Below, piece by piece: positions 16,046 to 25,003 of a stretch of DNA of 54,543 nt. The number at the start of each line of letters is the position of its first letter. Position 1 is the first letter of the stretch. This DNA is from CAYJPV01 sp964396055. Lineage in GTDB: Bacteria > Acidobacteriota > Vicinamibacteria > Vicinamibacterales > JAKQTR01. The position numbers and the translations under genes are program-made. Below the pieces are notes generated by a model, which saw only the letters and a list, made by a program, of their open reading frames with translations, searched no databases and was not told where the DNA came from. The stretch covers positions 1 to 54,543 of the forward strand of contig CAYNDV010000014.1 in NCBI GenBank assembly GCA_964396055.1, in the 5' to 3' direction.

Positions 16046-19000
16046 CTACTTGACTAGTTTCTTCAGCTCGGCCACGGCGGCTTCGAGTTGCTGGTCCTTG
16101 CCCGTGATCACCACGGCGGGCTCGTTCATCACCTTCACGTCGGGTTCGGTCTGGAGGTTCTCCAGGTACTTGCCCGTGGTCGAGTCCTTGACGCCCATGC
16201 CCGGGACGCCCCAGCGGATGCCGTCCTGGAGGCCCTCCCAGCCGGCAAACGTGCAGGTGCCCGGCACGGGCATGCCCACCAGCGGACCCAGCTTCAGCAT
16301 CTTGTACATGTAGGCGTAGCAGTGGCCGTCGCTGTAGTTGGCCTCGTTGGCCAGCGAGACGCTGGGCTTGGTCCACCGGAAGTTCGGTTCGAACCCGGTG
16401 CTGCGGGTGTCCGTGGTGTAGTCGAAGAACTGCTTGCCGCTCAGGAACATCGCGAGGTCGGCCACGAGGTCACCGCCGCCGTTGAAACGCGTGTCCACGA
16501 CGAGCCCCTTGCGGGTGGGGTACTTCCCGAGCACCTCTTCGAAGGCCGTGCGGTACGCACCGTCGTTCATGCCGGGCACGTGGATGTAGCCGAACTGTCC
16601 GCCGCTGAGCCGCTCGACCTCGGCCTGATTCTTCCGGACCCAGCGGGTGTAGAGCAGCCGGTTCTCTTCCGCGAGCGTGATCGGCTTGGCGACAATCTCC
16701 CGCTTCGTGCCCTCCTCGACCAGGCCGACGAGTACCCGCTTGCCGGCCTTGCGGTTCAGGAACTGCGCGATGTCGGTGGCGGGCGAAATGACCTGCCCGT
16801 CGAGGGACTCGATGATGGCGCCGGGCTTCACCGACATGCCGGCCTTGTCGAGGGGGCCGTCCTTGATGACCTCGGCCACCTTCGCGCCGGCACCCGACCA
16901 CTGCGGATCGTAGAACACCCCCAGGGCCGCCGTGGCATCGTCGGTGGGCGACGACGCGCCGTAGCTGGCCCCGCTGTGGCTGATGTTCAGCTCGCCCAGC
17001 ATCTCGCTGAGCATTTCGGCGAACTCGTGGTTGTTGCTGATGTGGGGCAGGTACCTGGCGTAGAGCGGCCGGATGCCGGCCCAGTCCACCCCGTGGTAGC
17101 CCGCCGTGTAGAACGTGTCGCGGGTGCGGCGCCAGACGTGCTCGAACATCGCGGCACGCTCGGCTTCGGTGTCAGCCACCACCTCGCTGCTGAAGCTCAC
17201 GCTCTCGCGCTTCGCGCCGGCCGGGTCGATCTTCGCGATGGCGCCGTCGGAGAGCAGGAAGATGTTCTTCTGGTCCTTGTCCCACTCCATCGCCCCGCCC
17301 GGGCTGCTGAGCGCGAGCAGCATCTTGGTCTCCCGCGTCCGCAGGTTCGTGGACCAGAGGTTGGCGTTGCGCTCGAAGCGGGCCAGGTAGTACAGCGTGT
17401 CGCCGTCCTTGCTGATGAGCGCGTCGCTCAGGGCCGACGAGTGAATGGTCAGCCGGGCCTTGCGCACCTCGATGCCGTCGAGGTCGATGACGAGGTCGTC
17501 GACCTTGGCGTCCTTGGACGCGTCCTTCTTCTCCTTGTCCGCGTCCGCCTTGGGCTTCTCCTTCTCCTTCTTCTCCTCGGCTTCCTTGACCAGCGCGTAC
17601 TCCTCCTTGGTGAGGCGGAACCGGTCCCAGGCCTCCTGGGTGAAGAACATCCCGTAGACGTCACGCTGGGCCGCCCCGCTCTGGGCCACCGACTTGAGCC
17701 CGTCACGGTTGCTGAACCAGATCATGGCCTTGCCGCCCAGCACCCAGGTGGCCCGTCCATCGTCGAAGCCGCTCAGCGTCAGGTTGGTCACGCCGCCCTT
17801 GCCGTCGGCCTTGACGAGGCCGACCTCGCCGGGCGCCAGGCCGGGGATCGCATAGTCGAACAGCAACCACTTGCTGTCGGGGCTCCAGGTGAAGTGCTGG
17901 GCGCCGCCGAAGATCTCCCGGTCGGTGAGGAGCGTGCGCACCTGCTTCGACTCGACGTTGAGCACCTTGAGGGTGTGGAGATTCTCGATGAAGGCCAGTT
18001 CCTTGCCGTCGGGGGAGTAGACGGGCTGCGTGTGCTGGCCCGCCCCGACCGCGATCGGCGTTTCCCGGATGACCGTGGAGGCGTAGAAATACGGCTCGTC
18101 GTCGCGGGTGCGGCGCGCTTCGTACAAGCCCCACCGCCCGCCGCGGCCCGACGCGTAGACGAGCGACTTGCCGTCGGGCGCGAACCCGACGCCACGCTCC
18201 TCCTCGGGCGTGGCCGTGATGCGCTTGGTGACGCCGCCCTCGACGCTGGTCACGAAGACGTCGCCGCGGGCGATGAACGCCACTTCCTTGCCGCTCGGCG
18301 CCACGGCCATTTCGCGCGCGCCGCCGGTGACGGGGACCACACGATCGCGGTTGGCCTTGGCGTCCACGGCGATCCGGACGTCGACCTTCCGGGGGCTGGC
18401 GCCCGGCTTGAGCGTGTAGATCTCGCCGTCGTACCCGAAACAGAGCAGGCCGCTGTCGGATTGGCTGAGGAACCGCACCGGCATCCGCTTGAAGGACGTC
18501 ACCTGCTGGGGCTTTCCGCCGTCAATCCCCATCTTGTGCACATTGAACGAGCCGCTCTCCTCGCTGAGGTAGTAGACGGCCTTGTCGCCGTCGGCGAAGA
18601 CGGGCGAGCGATCCTCGCCCGGGAAGCTCGTGAGCTGGCGGTGGGTGCCGGCCTTCAGGTCGTGGATCCAGATGTCACGGGCGATGGCGGAGGTGTGGTG
18701 CTTGCGCCAGACGTTCTCGCCGCCCTTCTTGTCGTGATAGAGGAGCCGCTGGCCGTCGCGGCTCAGCTTCACGTCCTCGGCCGGCGTGGTCAGCACCTGG
18801 ATCGGACGTCCGCCAGCCGCAGGCACCTGATAGAGTTCCGGCTGCGAACCGGTGGGGTAGAGGCGGTTGGCCGCCGTGTCCATCCGGGCCGCGCCGAATA
18901 CCACGCCCTTGTCATCGGTCGTGAAGGTGTAGGGGTACTCCGCGGCCGAGTGATACGTGAGCCGGGTCGCTTCCCCGCCCTCGGCTGGCATCACGAAGAC

Positions 19001-19273
19001 GTCGAAGTTGCCGTACCGGTCGCTGGCGAAGGCGATCCGCCGGCCGTCCCGGCTCCACACGGGCATGAAGTCGTGGGCCTGATGCTGGGTCAACGGCGTG
19101 GCCGGGCCCCCGGCGGCGCTCACCCGATACAGGTCGCCGCGGTAGGTGAACACGATGGCGCTGCCGTCGGGCGAGATGGACGGGTACCGCAGCCAGGTGG
19201 CGGTGGATTGGGCATCAGGGCCGGCCGTGGCGGCCAGCAGCAGGCAGAGCAGCGTGAACAGTCGGGTTTTCAT
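16046..19273 (-). CDS. Exported tricorn-like protease (S41 family)
   Basis: 1,075 residues. A signal peptide (MKTRLFTLLCLLLAATAG) is followed by two WD40/TolB-like beta-propellers (repeated SPDG..., about residues 30-600), a lysine/glutamate-rich linker near 550-600, a catalytic core with H749 (SNNHEFAEML), a PDZ domain (about 795-855), and the S41 C-terminal domain GYIHVPGMNDGAYR, VVDTRFNGGGDL, with nucleophile S981 in NEANYSDGHCY. The order and positions match archaeal tricorn (His746, Ser965). Tricorn cuts peptides downstream of the proteasome, but here the signal peptide indicates periplasmic or secreted action. The ATG at 19273 is chosen because the signal peptide begins there; the frame extends to 19354. 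Confidence 0.92.
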   Translation of the reverse strand: MKTRLFTLLCLLLAATAGPDAQSTATWLRYPSISPDGSAIVFTYRGDLYRVSAAGGPATPLTQHQAHDFMPVWSRDGRRIAFASDRYGNFDVFVMPAEGGEATRLTYHSAAEYPYTFTTDDKGVVFGAARMDTAANRLYPTGSQPELYQVPAAGGRPIQVLTTPAEDVKLSRDGQRLLYHDKKGGENVWRKHHTSAIARDIWIHDLKAGTHRQLTSFPGEDRSPVFADGDKAVYYLSEESGSFNVHKMGIDGGKPQQVTSFKRMPVRFLSQSDSGLLCFGYDGEIYTLKPGASPRKVDVRIAVDAKANRDRVVPVTGGAREMAVAPSGKEVAFIARGDVFVTSVEGGVTKRITATPEEERGVGFAPDGKSLVYASGRGGRWGLYEARRTRDDEPYFYASTVIRETPIAVGAGQHTQPVYSPDGKELAFIENLHTLKVLNVESKQVRTLLTDREIFGGAQHFTWSPDSKWLLFDYAIPGLAPGEVGLVKADGKGGVTNLTLSGFDDGRATWVLGGKAMIWFSNRDGLKSVAQSGAAQRDVYGMFFTQEAWDRFRLTKEEYALVKEAEEKKEKEKPKADADKEKKDASKDAKVDDLVIDLDGIEVRKARLTIHSSALSDALISKDGDTLYYLARFERNANLWSTNLRTRETKMLLALSSPGGAMEWDKDQKNIFLLSDGAIAKIDPAGAKRESVSFSSEVVADTEAERAAMFEHVWRRTRDTFYTAGYHGVDWAGIRPLYARYLPHISNNHEFAEMLSEMLGELNISHSGASYGASSPTDDATAALGVFYDPQWSGAGAKVAEVIKDGPLDKAGMSVKPGAIIESLDGQVISPATDIAQFLNRKAGKRVLVGLVEEGTKREIVAKPITLAEENRLLYTRWVRKNQAEVERLSGGQFGYIHVPGMNDGAYRTAFEEVLGKYPTRKGLVVDTRFNGGGDLVADLAMFLSGKQFFDYTTDTRSTGFEPNFRWTKPSVSLANEANYSDGHCYAYMYKMLKLGPLVGMPVPGTCTFAGWEGLQDGIRWGVPGMGVKDSTTGKYLENLQTEPDVKVMNEPAVVITGKDQQLEAAVAELKKLVK

Positions 19274-19402
19274 AGGTTCGGCGCCTTGCTGGGGCTGCGG
19301 GCACACCAGTGCCCGAGAGGGCTGATTGTATGGCTTGGACGACGATTCGGCCAATCCGGTTTGCCGGACCCGCTGAATTCACCCGGGTCCGGCCCGCCGG
19401 CG

Positions 19403-21502
19403 TCAGGGCTGCGGCGCGAGCCAGCGCTTCAGCCACGCGTGCACTTCCCGGTAGAAGTAACGGCTGTTCTCGCCGCGCAGCACCCAGTGGTTCTCGTCGG
19501 GGAAGACGATGAGCCGGCTGGGGATCTTCTGGCGCTGGAGGATGCTCCACAACTGGAGCGTGTTGTTGATCGGCACCCGGAAGTCGCGCTCGCCCGCCGT
19601 GACCAGCATCGGGGTCTTGAGGGCGGCGGACTTCAGGATCGGGTTCTGCGCCTGCCAGACCGGCGACCCTTCCCACACGGGCCCGCCCATGTTCACCTCG
19701 CGACCGTACGTGACGTCGCTCGTCGTCCACTGCGCCACCTGGTCGAACAGGCCGGCATGGCTGACCAGCGCCCGGAAGCGCGTGGTGGTGACCGCCAGCC
19801 AGTTCGTGAGATGCCCGCCGTAGCTGGCCCCGCCGGCGGCCAGGCGGGTGCCGTCGATGAACGGGTACTTCTTGAGCGCCTCGTCGACGGCCTCGAGGAC
19901 TTCCTGCCCGGGAGTGGCGAGGGGATCGCCCTGGATGTTCTGGGCGAATCGTTCCCCGAACCCCGTCGATCCGGTGAAGTTCGTGAGCAGGACGATGTAG
20001 CCCGGCTCGGCCAGCAGATGGTAGTTCCAGCGCACCACCCACTGGTCGGCCCACTGGCCGTGGGGCCCGCCGTGGATCACGACGAACAGGGGGTACTTGC
20101 GGCCGGCGTCGAAGCCGGGCGGCAGGGCCATGAAACTGTGGATGCGCCGGCCCTGGCTGCTGGTGAACCAGAACTCCCGCAGGGCCGGCAGGTCGATCTC
20201 GGCGGCGCGCGCGGTATTGAACGACGACAGGCGGCGCGTGACGCCGGTGGCGAGATCCACGCGCACCAGCTCCGGGGGATTGGTGGCGCTCTCCCAGACG
20301 GCGGCCGCGACCGGGGCGCCGACCGGTCCGCCGATGTCGACGGCGCTGTAGCTGCCGAGGGTCAGGGCGCCGACCTCGGTGACGGCGCCGCCGGCCGCGC
20401 CGACGGCGAAGAGCTTCTGTCGGCCGGCGTCCTCCGCCAGGAAGTACACCGTCCGGCCATCGGGGGCGACGACAAACGCGCCCACCGATCGATCGAACCC
20501 GTCCGTGAGTGACTGCCGGGTGCCGTCCCGTGGCGAGACGCGCATCAGGCGCGACGCGTTGTACGTCCGGTCCGTGGCGGGTTCGAACCGGGCGAACAGG
20601 GCAGACGTGGCGGCGTGCACGGCCGGCGCCGCGTAGCTGGCATTGTCCTTCGTCATCCGCGTGACCGTGCCCGTGGCCACGTCCAGCGCGTACAGGGACT
20701 GGATCACGTCGGCAAACGCTGCCTGGTCGCGGTTCTCGGTGGCGGCGAAGTAGATGTGCCCGTTGCCCGCCCAGGTGGCGGCGATGCTCTCGCTGCCGCT
20801 ACCCATCTGGCCGCCCCAGCCCGCGCGGCCGGCCTCCGGGATGCCGGCCAGCAGGTCGCGCGCGACCGCACCGTCCCTCAGTTCCTGGACAAACAGGCTG
20901 GGCTTCCGGTCATCGAGCCACCGATCCCAGTTCCGGATCGGGAACCCCTCGTAGACCCGGGCGCTCCACTTGCGTCCCCGCCGCTCGGCCGCCGCCGCGC
21001 GGTTGGCGTCGTCGTCTGCCGCGCCGGGAAACACGTCGCTGACGAAGAGCAGTGCGCCACCGTCCGGTCGCCATTGGGGCTGGCGCGCGCCGGTCGACAG
21101 GCTGGTGACGCGCTGCGCGTCGCCTCCGCGGGTGAGGTCCAGCACGTAGATCTGCGCGGCCTCATCGCCCTCGCGGCGGGACGCGAACGCGAGCCGCGTG
21201 CCATCCGGGCTCCAGGCCGCGCCGCTCTCGGCGGCCTTCGTGGCCGTGAGGCGCCGGCCCGGGGCGCTGCCGTCGGCGGCGAACAGCCAGAGGTCGCTCG
21301 ACGCGTCCTTCTCGTCGTAGGCCGGTTCAGCGACGGGGACGACCACCCACCGGCCGTCCGGGCTGACGGCCGGGGCGCCCAGCCGTTTGGCCAGGTAGAC
21401 ATCCTCGTGCGTGATGGCCCGGCCGCGGGAGGCCTGGGCCTGGGCGAGGCCGGACCACGACGTGACGAGGGCCAACAGGATGAGTGCGGTGCGCCGCTGC
21501 AT
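19403..21502 (-). CDS. Exported S9 family prolyl-oligopeptidase-like serine peptidase
   Basis: 699 residues. The signal peptide MQRRTALILLALVTSWSGLA is followed by a beta-propeller (TolB-like SPDG repeats, residues about 40-420). The alpha/beta-hydrolase catalytic domain has S560 (GGASYGGHLTNWL), D640 (TAGERDFRVP) and H672 (PDENHWVLRG) in the correct order. It is an acylaminoacyl-peptidase/DPP-type enzyme that would act on short peptides in the periplasm. ATG 21502 is preceded by AAGGAG; the in-frame extension to 21556 is rejected. It lies 129 bp upstream of the tricorn-like gene in the same orientation, so co-expression is plausible. Confidence 0.92.
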   Translation of the reverse strand: MQRRTALILLALVTSWSGLAQAQASRGRAITHEDVYLAKRLGAPAVSPDGRWVVVPVAEPAYDEKDASSDLWLFAADGSAPGRRLTATKAAESGAAWSPDGTRLAFASRREGDEAAQIYVLDLTRGGDAQRVTSLSTGARQPQWRPDGGALLFVSDVFPGAADDDANRAAAAERRGRKWSARVYEGFPIRNWDRWLDDRKPSLFVQELRDGAVARDLLAGIPEAGRAGWGGQMGSGSESIAATWAGNGHIYFAATENRDQAAFADVIQSLYALDVATGTVTRMTKDNASYAAPAVHAATSALFARFEPATDRTYNASRLMRVSPRDGTRQSLTDGFDRSVGAFVVAPDGRTVYFLAEDAGRQKLFAVGAAGGAVTEVGALTLGSYSAVDIGGPVGAPVAAAVWESATNPPELVRVDLATGVTRRLSSFNTARAAEIDLPALREFWFTSSQGRRIHSFMALPPGFDAGRKYPLFVVIHGGPHGQWADQWVVRWNYHLLAEPGYIVLLTNFTGSTGFGERFAQNIQGDPLATPGQEVLEAVDEALKKYPFIDGTRLAAGGASYGGHLTNWLAVTTTRFRALVSHAGLFDQVAQWTTSDVTYGREVNMGGPVWEGSPVWQAQNPILKSAALKTPMLVTAGERDFRVPINNTLQLWSILQRQKIPSRLIVFPDENHWVLRGENSRYFYREVHAWLKRWLAPQP

Positions 21503-21627
21503 GGTGGACTCCTTGGAGGAACGGTCGGAGGATGGGAGGCCGGTGCCTGGAGCCATGATACCTGCACTGGGCCCGGCTTGACCGGCGCTGCGGCTGCCAG
21601 TACCCTCTGCCTGTCCCGGAGGACCAG

Positions 21628-22665
21628 ATGAACGCTGAACGCCCGTCCTACAGCCAGCCGGACGCCCCGGTGCGGCACGCCTATCCGTTGGCCATCGACC
21701 AGGCCGGGTTCGGCACGGCCGTGTCGCTCGTGTCGCGCACGCTGCCCTACGCCCTCGTGCGTTTCGGCATCCTCGTCGGTTTCACACTGGTGACGGTCCT
21801 CTGGTTTGCCGCGACGTTCGGCCTCGCCGCCCTGCTCGGCGGTGCGGTGCACCCGTGGATGGGCGTGGGCGCGCTCATCGTCGGCCTCGGGGGGTACGGC
21901 TACGCCTGGTTCTTCGTCGTGCGGTACGGCCTGTACCTGCTCCAGGCCGGGCACGTGGCGGTGCTGACCGAACTGGTGACGAGCGGGGAGATTGCCGCGG
22001 GCGGCGAGGGCATGTTCGCCTACGGCAAGCGGATCGTCACGGAACGGTTCGGGCAGGTGAACGCCCTGTTCGCCCTCGACCTGCTGATCAAGGGCGTGGT
22101 GGCGGCCTTCAACCGCACGCTGAACTTCGTGACGGGGCTGCTGCCGATTCCGGGGCTGCAGTCAGTGATGGGCGTGGTCAACGCCATCGTGCGGGCGGCA
22201 ACGTCCTATATCGACGAGACGATCTTCTCCTACAACCTGGCGCGCGGCGACGACAACACCTGGCGCAGTTCGAAAGATGCGCTGATCTACTACGCCCAGA
22301 ACAGCATGGAGATCCTCAAAACGGCGGTGTGGGTCGTCGTGCTCGACAAGGTGCTCACCGTTGTCATCTGGGGCGTGATGCTCGCGCCCGCCTTCCTGAT
22401 GCTGGCGCTGCTGCCCGAGTCGGCCAAGCCCGGCGGGTTCATCGGCGGCCTGATCATCGCGGCGCTGCTGGCGTCGAACGTCCGGCAGGCGTTCCTGAAG
22501 CCCGTGTTCCTCGTGATGGTGATGACGAAGTTCCACGTCCTGGTGCGCAACCAGCCCATCAACCTGGAATGGGATCAGCGCCTGTCGAGCGTGAGCCGGA
22601 AGTTCGGCGAGATCAAGGACCGGGCCGTCGGCGGCGCGGTGCCCGTGGCCGGCGGTCGGCCCTGA
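21628..22665 (+). CDS. Multi-pass membrane protein of unknown function
   Basis: 345 residues with about six hydrophobic helices, for example VRFGILVGFTLVTVLWFAAT, MGVGALIVGLGGYGYAWFFV, VVVLDKVLTVVIWGVMLAP and FIGGLIIAALLASNV. A conserved-looking intracellular loop contains YIDETIFSYNLARGDDNTWR and WRSSKDALIYYAQNSMEILK. I do not recognise a named family with confidence. ATG 21628 is preceded by GGAGG. It is divergent from the S9 peptidase gene (125-bp gap) and overlaps nothing; its stop is 14 bp before the HD-domain gene, suggesting an operon. Confidence 0.75.
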   Translation: MNAERPSYSQPDAPVRHAYPLAIDQAGFGTAVSLVSRTLPYALVRFGILVGFTLVTVLWFAATFGLAALLGGAVHPWMGVGALIVGLGGYGYAWFFVVRYGLYLLQAGHVAVLTELVTSGEIAAGGEGMFAYGKRIVTERFGQVNALFALDLLIKGVVAAFNRTLNFVTGLLPIPGLQSVMGVVNAIVRAATSYIDETIFSYNLARGDDNTWRSSKDALIYYAQNSMEILKTAVWVVVLDKVLTVVIWGVMLAPAFLMLALLPESAKPGGFIGGLIIAALLASNVRQAFLKPVFLVMVMTKFHVLVRNQPINLEWDQRLSSVSRKFGEIKDRAVGGAVPVAGGRP

Positions 22666-22679
22666 TCAAGGATAGAGCC

Positions 22680-23279
22680 ATGCAGCTGTCTGGACGTTTC
22701 CGCGAAGCGGTGGGGTACGCAGCCGACGTGCATGCCGGGCAGGTGCGGAAGGGCACGGGAAGCCCGTACGTGACGCACCTGCTCGAGGTGGCCGCACTGG
22801 TGCTGCAGTATGGCGGCACCGAGACGGAAGCCATCGGTGCGTTGCTGCACGACGCCGTCGAGGATCGGGGCGGGCTGCCACGCCTGCGCGAGATCCGCGA
22901 ACGTTTCGGTGACGAGGTGGCGGCCATCGTCGAGGGCTGCAGCGACAGCCTGGTGGAGGATCCCACCCGCAAGGCGCCGTGGCGCGAACGCAAGGAGGCG
23001 TACATCGTGCGCGTCGCGACCGAGGGGCCGTCGGCGCGGACGGTCAGCGCGGCCGACAAGCTGGCCAACGTGCGGGCGTTGCGCGACGACTACCGGGAGG
23101 CGGGGGAGATCATCTGGACCCGCTTCAATGGCGGGCGCGAGGGCACCCTCGACTACTACCGCCGCGTGACGGACGCGCTGCTGGCCCACGGCCGGACACC
23201 GCTGCTGGACCGACTCGACCGGACCGTCGACGAACTGCTGGATCTCGCGCGCGACCGGCGCCCCGAGCGGCAGGCCTGA
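22680..23279 (+). CDS. Single-domain HD phosphohydrolase, candidate small alarmone hydrolase
   Basis: 199 residues. The fold signature of the RelA/SpoT hydrolase domain is complete: H33 (YVTHLLEVA), H57-D58 (GALLHDAVEDRGG), and D127 (SAADKLANVRAL), the manganese ligands. There is no synthetase, TGS or ACT domain. Length and motifs resemble MESH1-type small alarmone hydrolases, which degrade (p)ppGpp or related nucleotides; the actual substrate here is inference. ATG 22680 lies 14 bp after the membrane-protein stop, with a GATAGAG-like ribosome-binding site. The longer frame from 21855 runs through the membrane gene and is rejected. A hairpin follows at 23289-23312. Confidence 0.75.
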   Translation: MQLSGRFREAVGYAADVHAGQVRKGTGSPYVTHLLEVAALVLQYGGTETEAIGALLHDAVEDRGGLPRLREIRERFGDEVAAIVEGCSDSLVEDPTRKAPWRERKEAYIVRVATEGPSARTVSAADKLANVRALRDDYREAGEIIWTRFNGGREGTLDYYRRVTDALLAHGRTPLLDRLDRTVDELLDLARDRRPERQA

Positions 23280-23288
23280 CGTTCACAT

Positions 23289-23312
23289 GGCCCGGCCGCA
23301 GCCGGCCGGGCC
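23289..23312 (+). terminator. GC-rich hairpin after the HD gene
   Basis: A perfect 9-bp stem (23289-23297 against 23304-23312, GGCCCGGCC / GGCCGGGCC) with a 6-nt loop lies 10 bp after the HD stop codon. No T-run follows. Confidence 0.5.
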
Positions 23313-23385
23313 TCCCTGTGTCCCCGTCTGTCACATCCCGGCCGTAATCTTGCTCTTGAACAGGACAACGGCATGGAGGTTGACC

Positions 23386-23826
23386 ATGGACCGCACACAG
23401 GGCACTCGCGGCGTGATGGCGCAAGTCGTTGATATCGCTCAGGTTACGGTCGGGGGACACCGCCGGAGCGTGCGTGCGGAACCGCACCACGTGTGTCGGG
23501 AATGCGGCCAGCGGCGGTCGAGATTCCAGTTCCGGGGCTACGTGAAGGCCGACCGGACGCACACCCTGTGCTTTGAATGTTACCGGAACCTGGTGAACCA
23601 GGTCCGGGCCAACCGCCTCTGGGCGCCTGTCTTTCTCACCCCCCTGGCCAGTGCCCTGCCTCAGCCGGCCAGGCTCACGGCCGATCGCGCGGCGTTCTAC
23701 GACGAGACGCGCCGCCGGCTGCATCGGGCGCAGATTGCCGCCCGCCACGCCGTCGACGGGCTGACGGCTCCGGAAGCCACCGACGTCGGGGCCGGGATGC
23801 CCCTGGCGCTCCCGCTGGTGTCGTGA
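23386..23826 (+). CDS. Small CxxC/CxxC putative zinc-ribbon protein
   Basis: 146 residues. The centre has CRECGQ (HHVCRECGQRRS) and about 26 residues later LCFECYRN, two CxxC knuckles as in zinc ribbons, with basic and aromatic residues between (FQFRGYVKADRT). The C-terminal half contains a basic helical stretch (FYDETRRRLHRAQIAARHAV). No family is recognised; DNA or RNA binding is possible. ATG 23386 is preceded by GGAGG. Its stop is only 2 bp from the end of the convergent WYL regulator gene (23829), and it begins after the hairpin at 23289-23312, so it is probably transcribed on its own. Confidence 0.65.
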   Translation: MDRTQGTRGVMAQVVDIAQVTVGGHRRSVRAEPHHVCRECGQRRSRFQFRGYVKADRTHTLCFECYRNLVNQVRANRLWAPVFLTPLASALPQPARLTADRAAFYDETRRRLHRAQIAARHAVDGLTAPEATDVGAGMPLALPLVS

Positions 23827-23828
23827 GG

Positions 23829-24902
23829 TCAGCTGCCGGTTTCGCCGAACGGCAGGCGGCCCTGCAGGCTCCAGTCCATCATCGCGAGTGAGACCGGGCC
23901 GTCGCTGAGCGCCGTCTGGGTGTAGTGTTCGTGGGCCTGCTGCAGTTCCTGGACGATCTCCTGGACCAGTTCCTGCGGCTGTTCGACGCGCACCATGTGG
24001 CCGTAGCCCAGGATCCAGTTGCGCAGCCACCAGTCGTTGCAGACGTCCAGCTCCATGCGGAGCGCTCCGTCCTCGAGGTCGGTGAACCGCTGGCTCTCGT
24101 GGTGAATCCGCTCGCGAATCAAGGGGGCCAGGCTGGGCTCGAACCGCAGGACGACGTGGATGGTGGGCTGTCCGAGATTCGGGCCCATCGATCCGGCAAA
24201 CGGGTTCTCGGGCAGGGGCCGCGCCAGGGAGAACCGCGTGTCACGCAGCCGCACCTTCCGGACGCGCTGCATGGCGAAGGTGCGGATCTGATCGTACTCG
24301 GGGACGAACGCGAAGAGGTACATCGCCCCGTGCGCGTAGGCAATCCGGTACGGGTGCACCAGATAGGTCTTCGTGCGCTGGTGCAGGTTGGAGTGGTAGA
24401 CCATGTCCACTTCCCGCTGGTCCAGCGTGGCCTGCAGCAGGTCCTCGACGTGCTTCTCGTAGCCGGCCGACTTCCGGACCTTGCCTTCCGGCGGGACGGC
24501 CGCCAGGGCGGACGGCAACTGGTCCAGGTACTTCCGCATGACCGGCGGCAGGTCCTTCTCGAAGCGCCCGAACACCGCCTGCAGCGGCGCCTGGAAGGGC
24601 AGGCCCGTGAGGACCTCGACCATGCGGCGGCTCAGGTAGAGCGCGCACAGTTCTGACATCGAAAAGCCCAGCTGGCTCAGCTTCGCGAACGGCGGGTCGG
24701 TGAGAATCCAGTAGACGCGCGTGTCGCGCGTTTCGTTGGACAGGGGGAACTGCGCTTCCTGGAGCGCCTGCAGGTCGCGGTACACGGTCCGGACCGTGAC
24801 CCGCCCCATCTCGGCCAGGGTTCTGGCCGTCAGCCCGTGCTTCGAGGCTTCAATGGCGCGGAGCATGTTCCACTGGCGGACGACTTCGGCGTTGCGGGGC
24901 AT
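23829..24902 (-). CDS. WYL-domain transcriptional regulator (YafY type)
   Basis: 357 residues. The N-terminus is a DeoR-like winged helix (QWNMLRAIEASKHGLTARTL and RVTVRTVYRDLQALQEAQFP, about residues 9-55), then a WYL sensor domain centred near residues 150-250 (YHSNLHQRTKTYLVHPYRIA, MYLFAFVPEYDQIRTFAMQR) and a C-terminal WCX extension (LDVCNDWWLRNWILGYGH). WYL regulators bind ligands such as nucleic acids and often control DNA-damage or defence genes; the target here is unknown. ATG 24902 follows GAGGGAA. It is divergent from the LolA-like gene, and an inverted repeat at 24954-24970 lies between them. No defence genes adjoin it. Confidence 0.9.
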   Translation of the reverse strand: MPRNAEVVRQWNMLRAIEASKHGLTARTLAEMGRVTVRTVYRDLQALQEAQFPLSNETRDTRVYWILTDPPFAKLSQLGFSMSELCALYLSRRMVEVLTGLPFQAPLQAVFGRFEKDLPPVMRKYLDQLPSALAAVPPEGKVRKSAGYEKHVEDLLQATLDQREVDMVYHSNLHQRTKTYLVHPYRIAYAHGAMYLFAFVPEYDQIRTFAMQRVRKVRLRDTRFSLARPLPENPFAGSMGPNLGQPTIHVVLRFEPSLAPLIRERIHHESQRFTDLEDGALRMELDVCNDWWLRNWILGYGHMVRVEQPQELVQEIVQELQQAHEHYTQTALSDGPVSLAMMDWSLQGRLPFGETGS

Positions 24903-24953
24903 ACAGGTTCCCTCGACGCCGCCCAAACTAGCAGACGGGCGGCCGACCGCGCA

Positions 24954-24975
24954 ACCGGAAGGTTTCCGGTAAGAT
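24954..24975 (+). promoter_or_regulatory. Inverted repeat and -10 box between divergent WYL and LolA-like genes
   Basis: ACCGGAA (24954-24960), a 3-nt centre, and TTCCGGT (24964-24970) form a 17-bp operator-like site. TAAGAT (24970-24975), a good -10 box for the LolA-like gene, overlaps its right end. On the minus strand TTGCGC and TAGTTT with 18-bp spacing lie just left of the repeat and could serve the WYL gene, so one site could govern both. Confidence 0.5.
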
Positions 24976-25003
24976 GGGGCAGTTTCCCCAGGAGGTCATC
25001 GTG

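Noticed and set aside
16088..20512. A 1,474-codon open frame on the plus strand
   Set aside because: It lies antisense to the tricorn-like and S9 genes, shows low-complexity composition (Arg, Gly, Val, His-rich) with no recognisable domain, and arises from GC-rich codon use in the real genes.
21855..22679. Long N-terminal extension of the HD protein
   Set aside because: It overlaps the membrane-protein gene in another frame, and the HD gene begins at the conserved MQLSGRFREA after a 14-bp gap.
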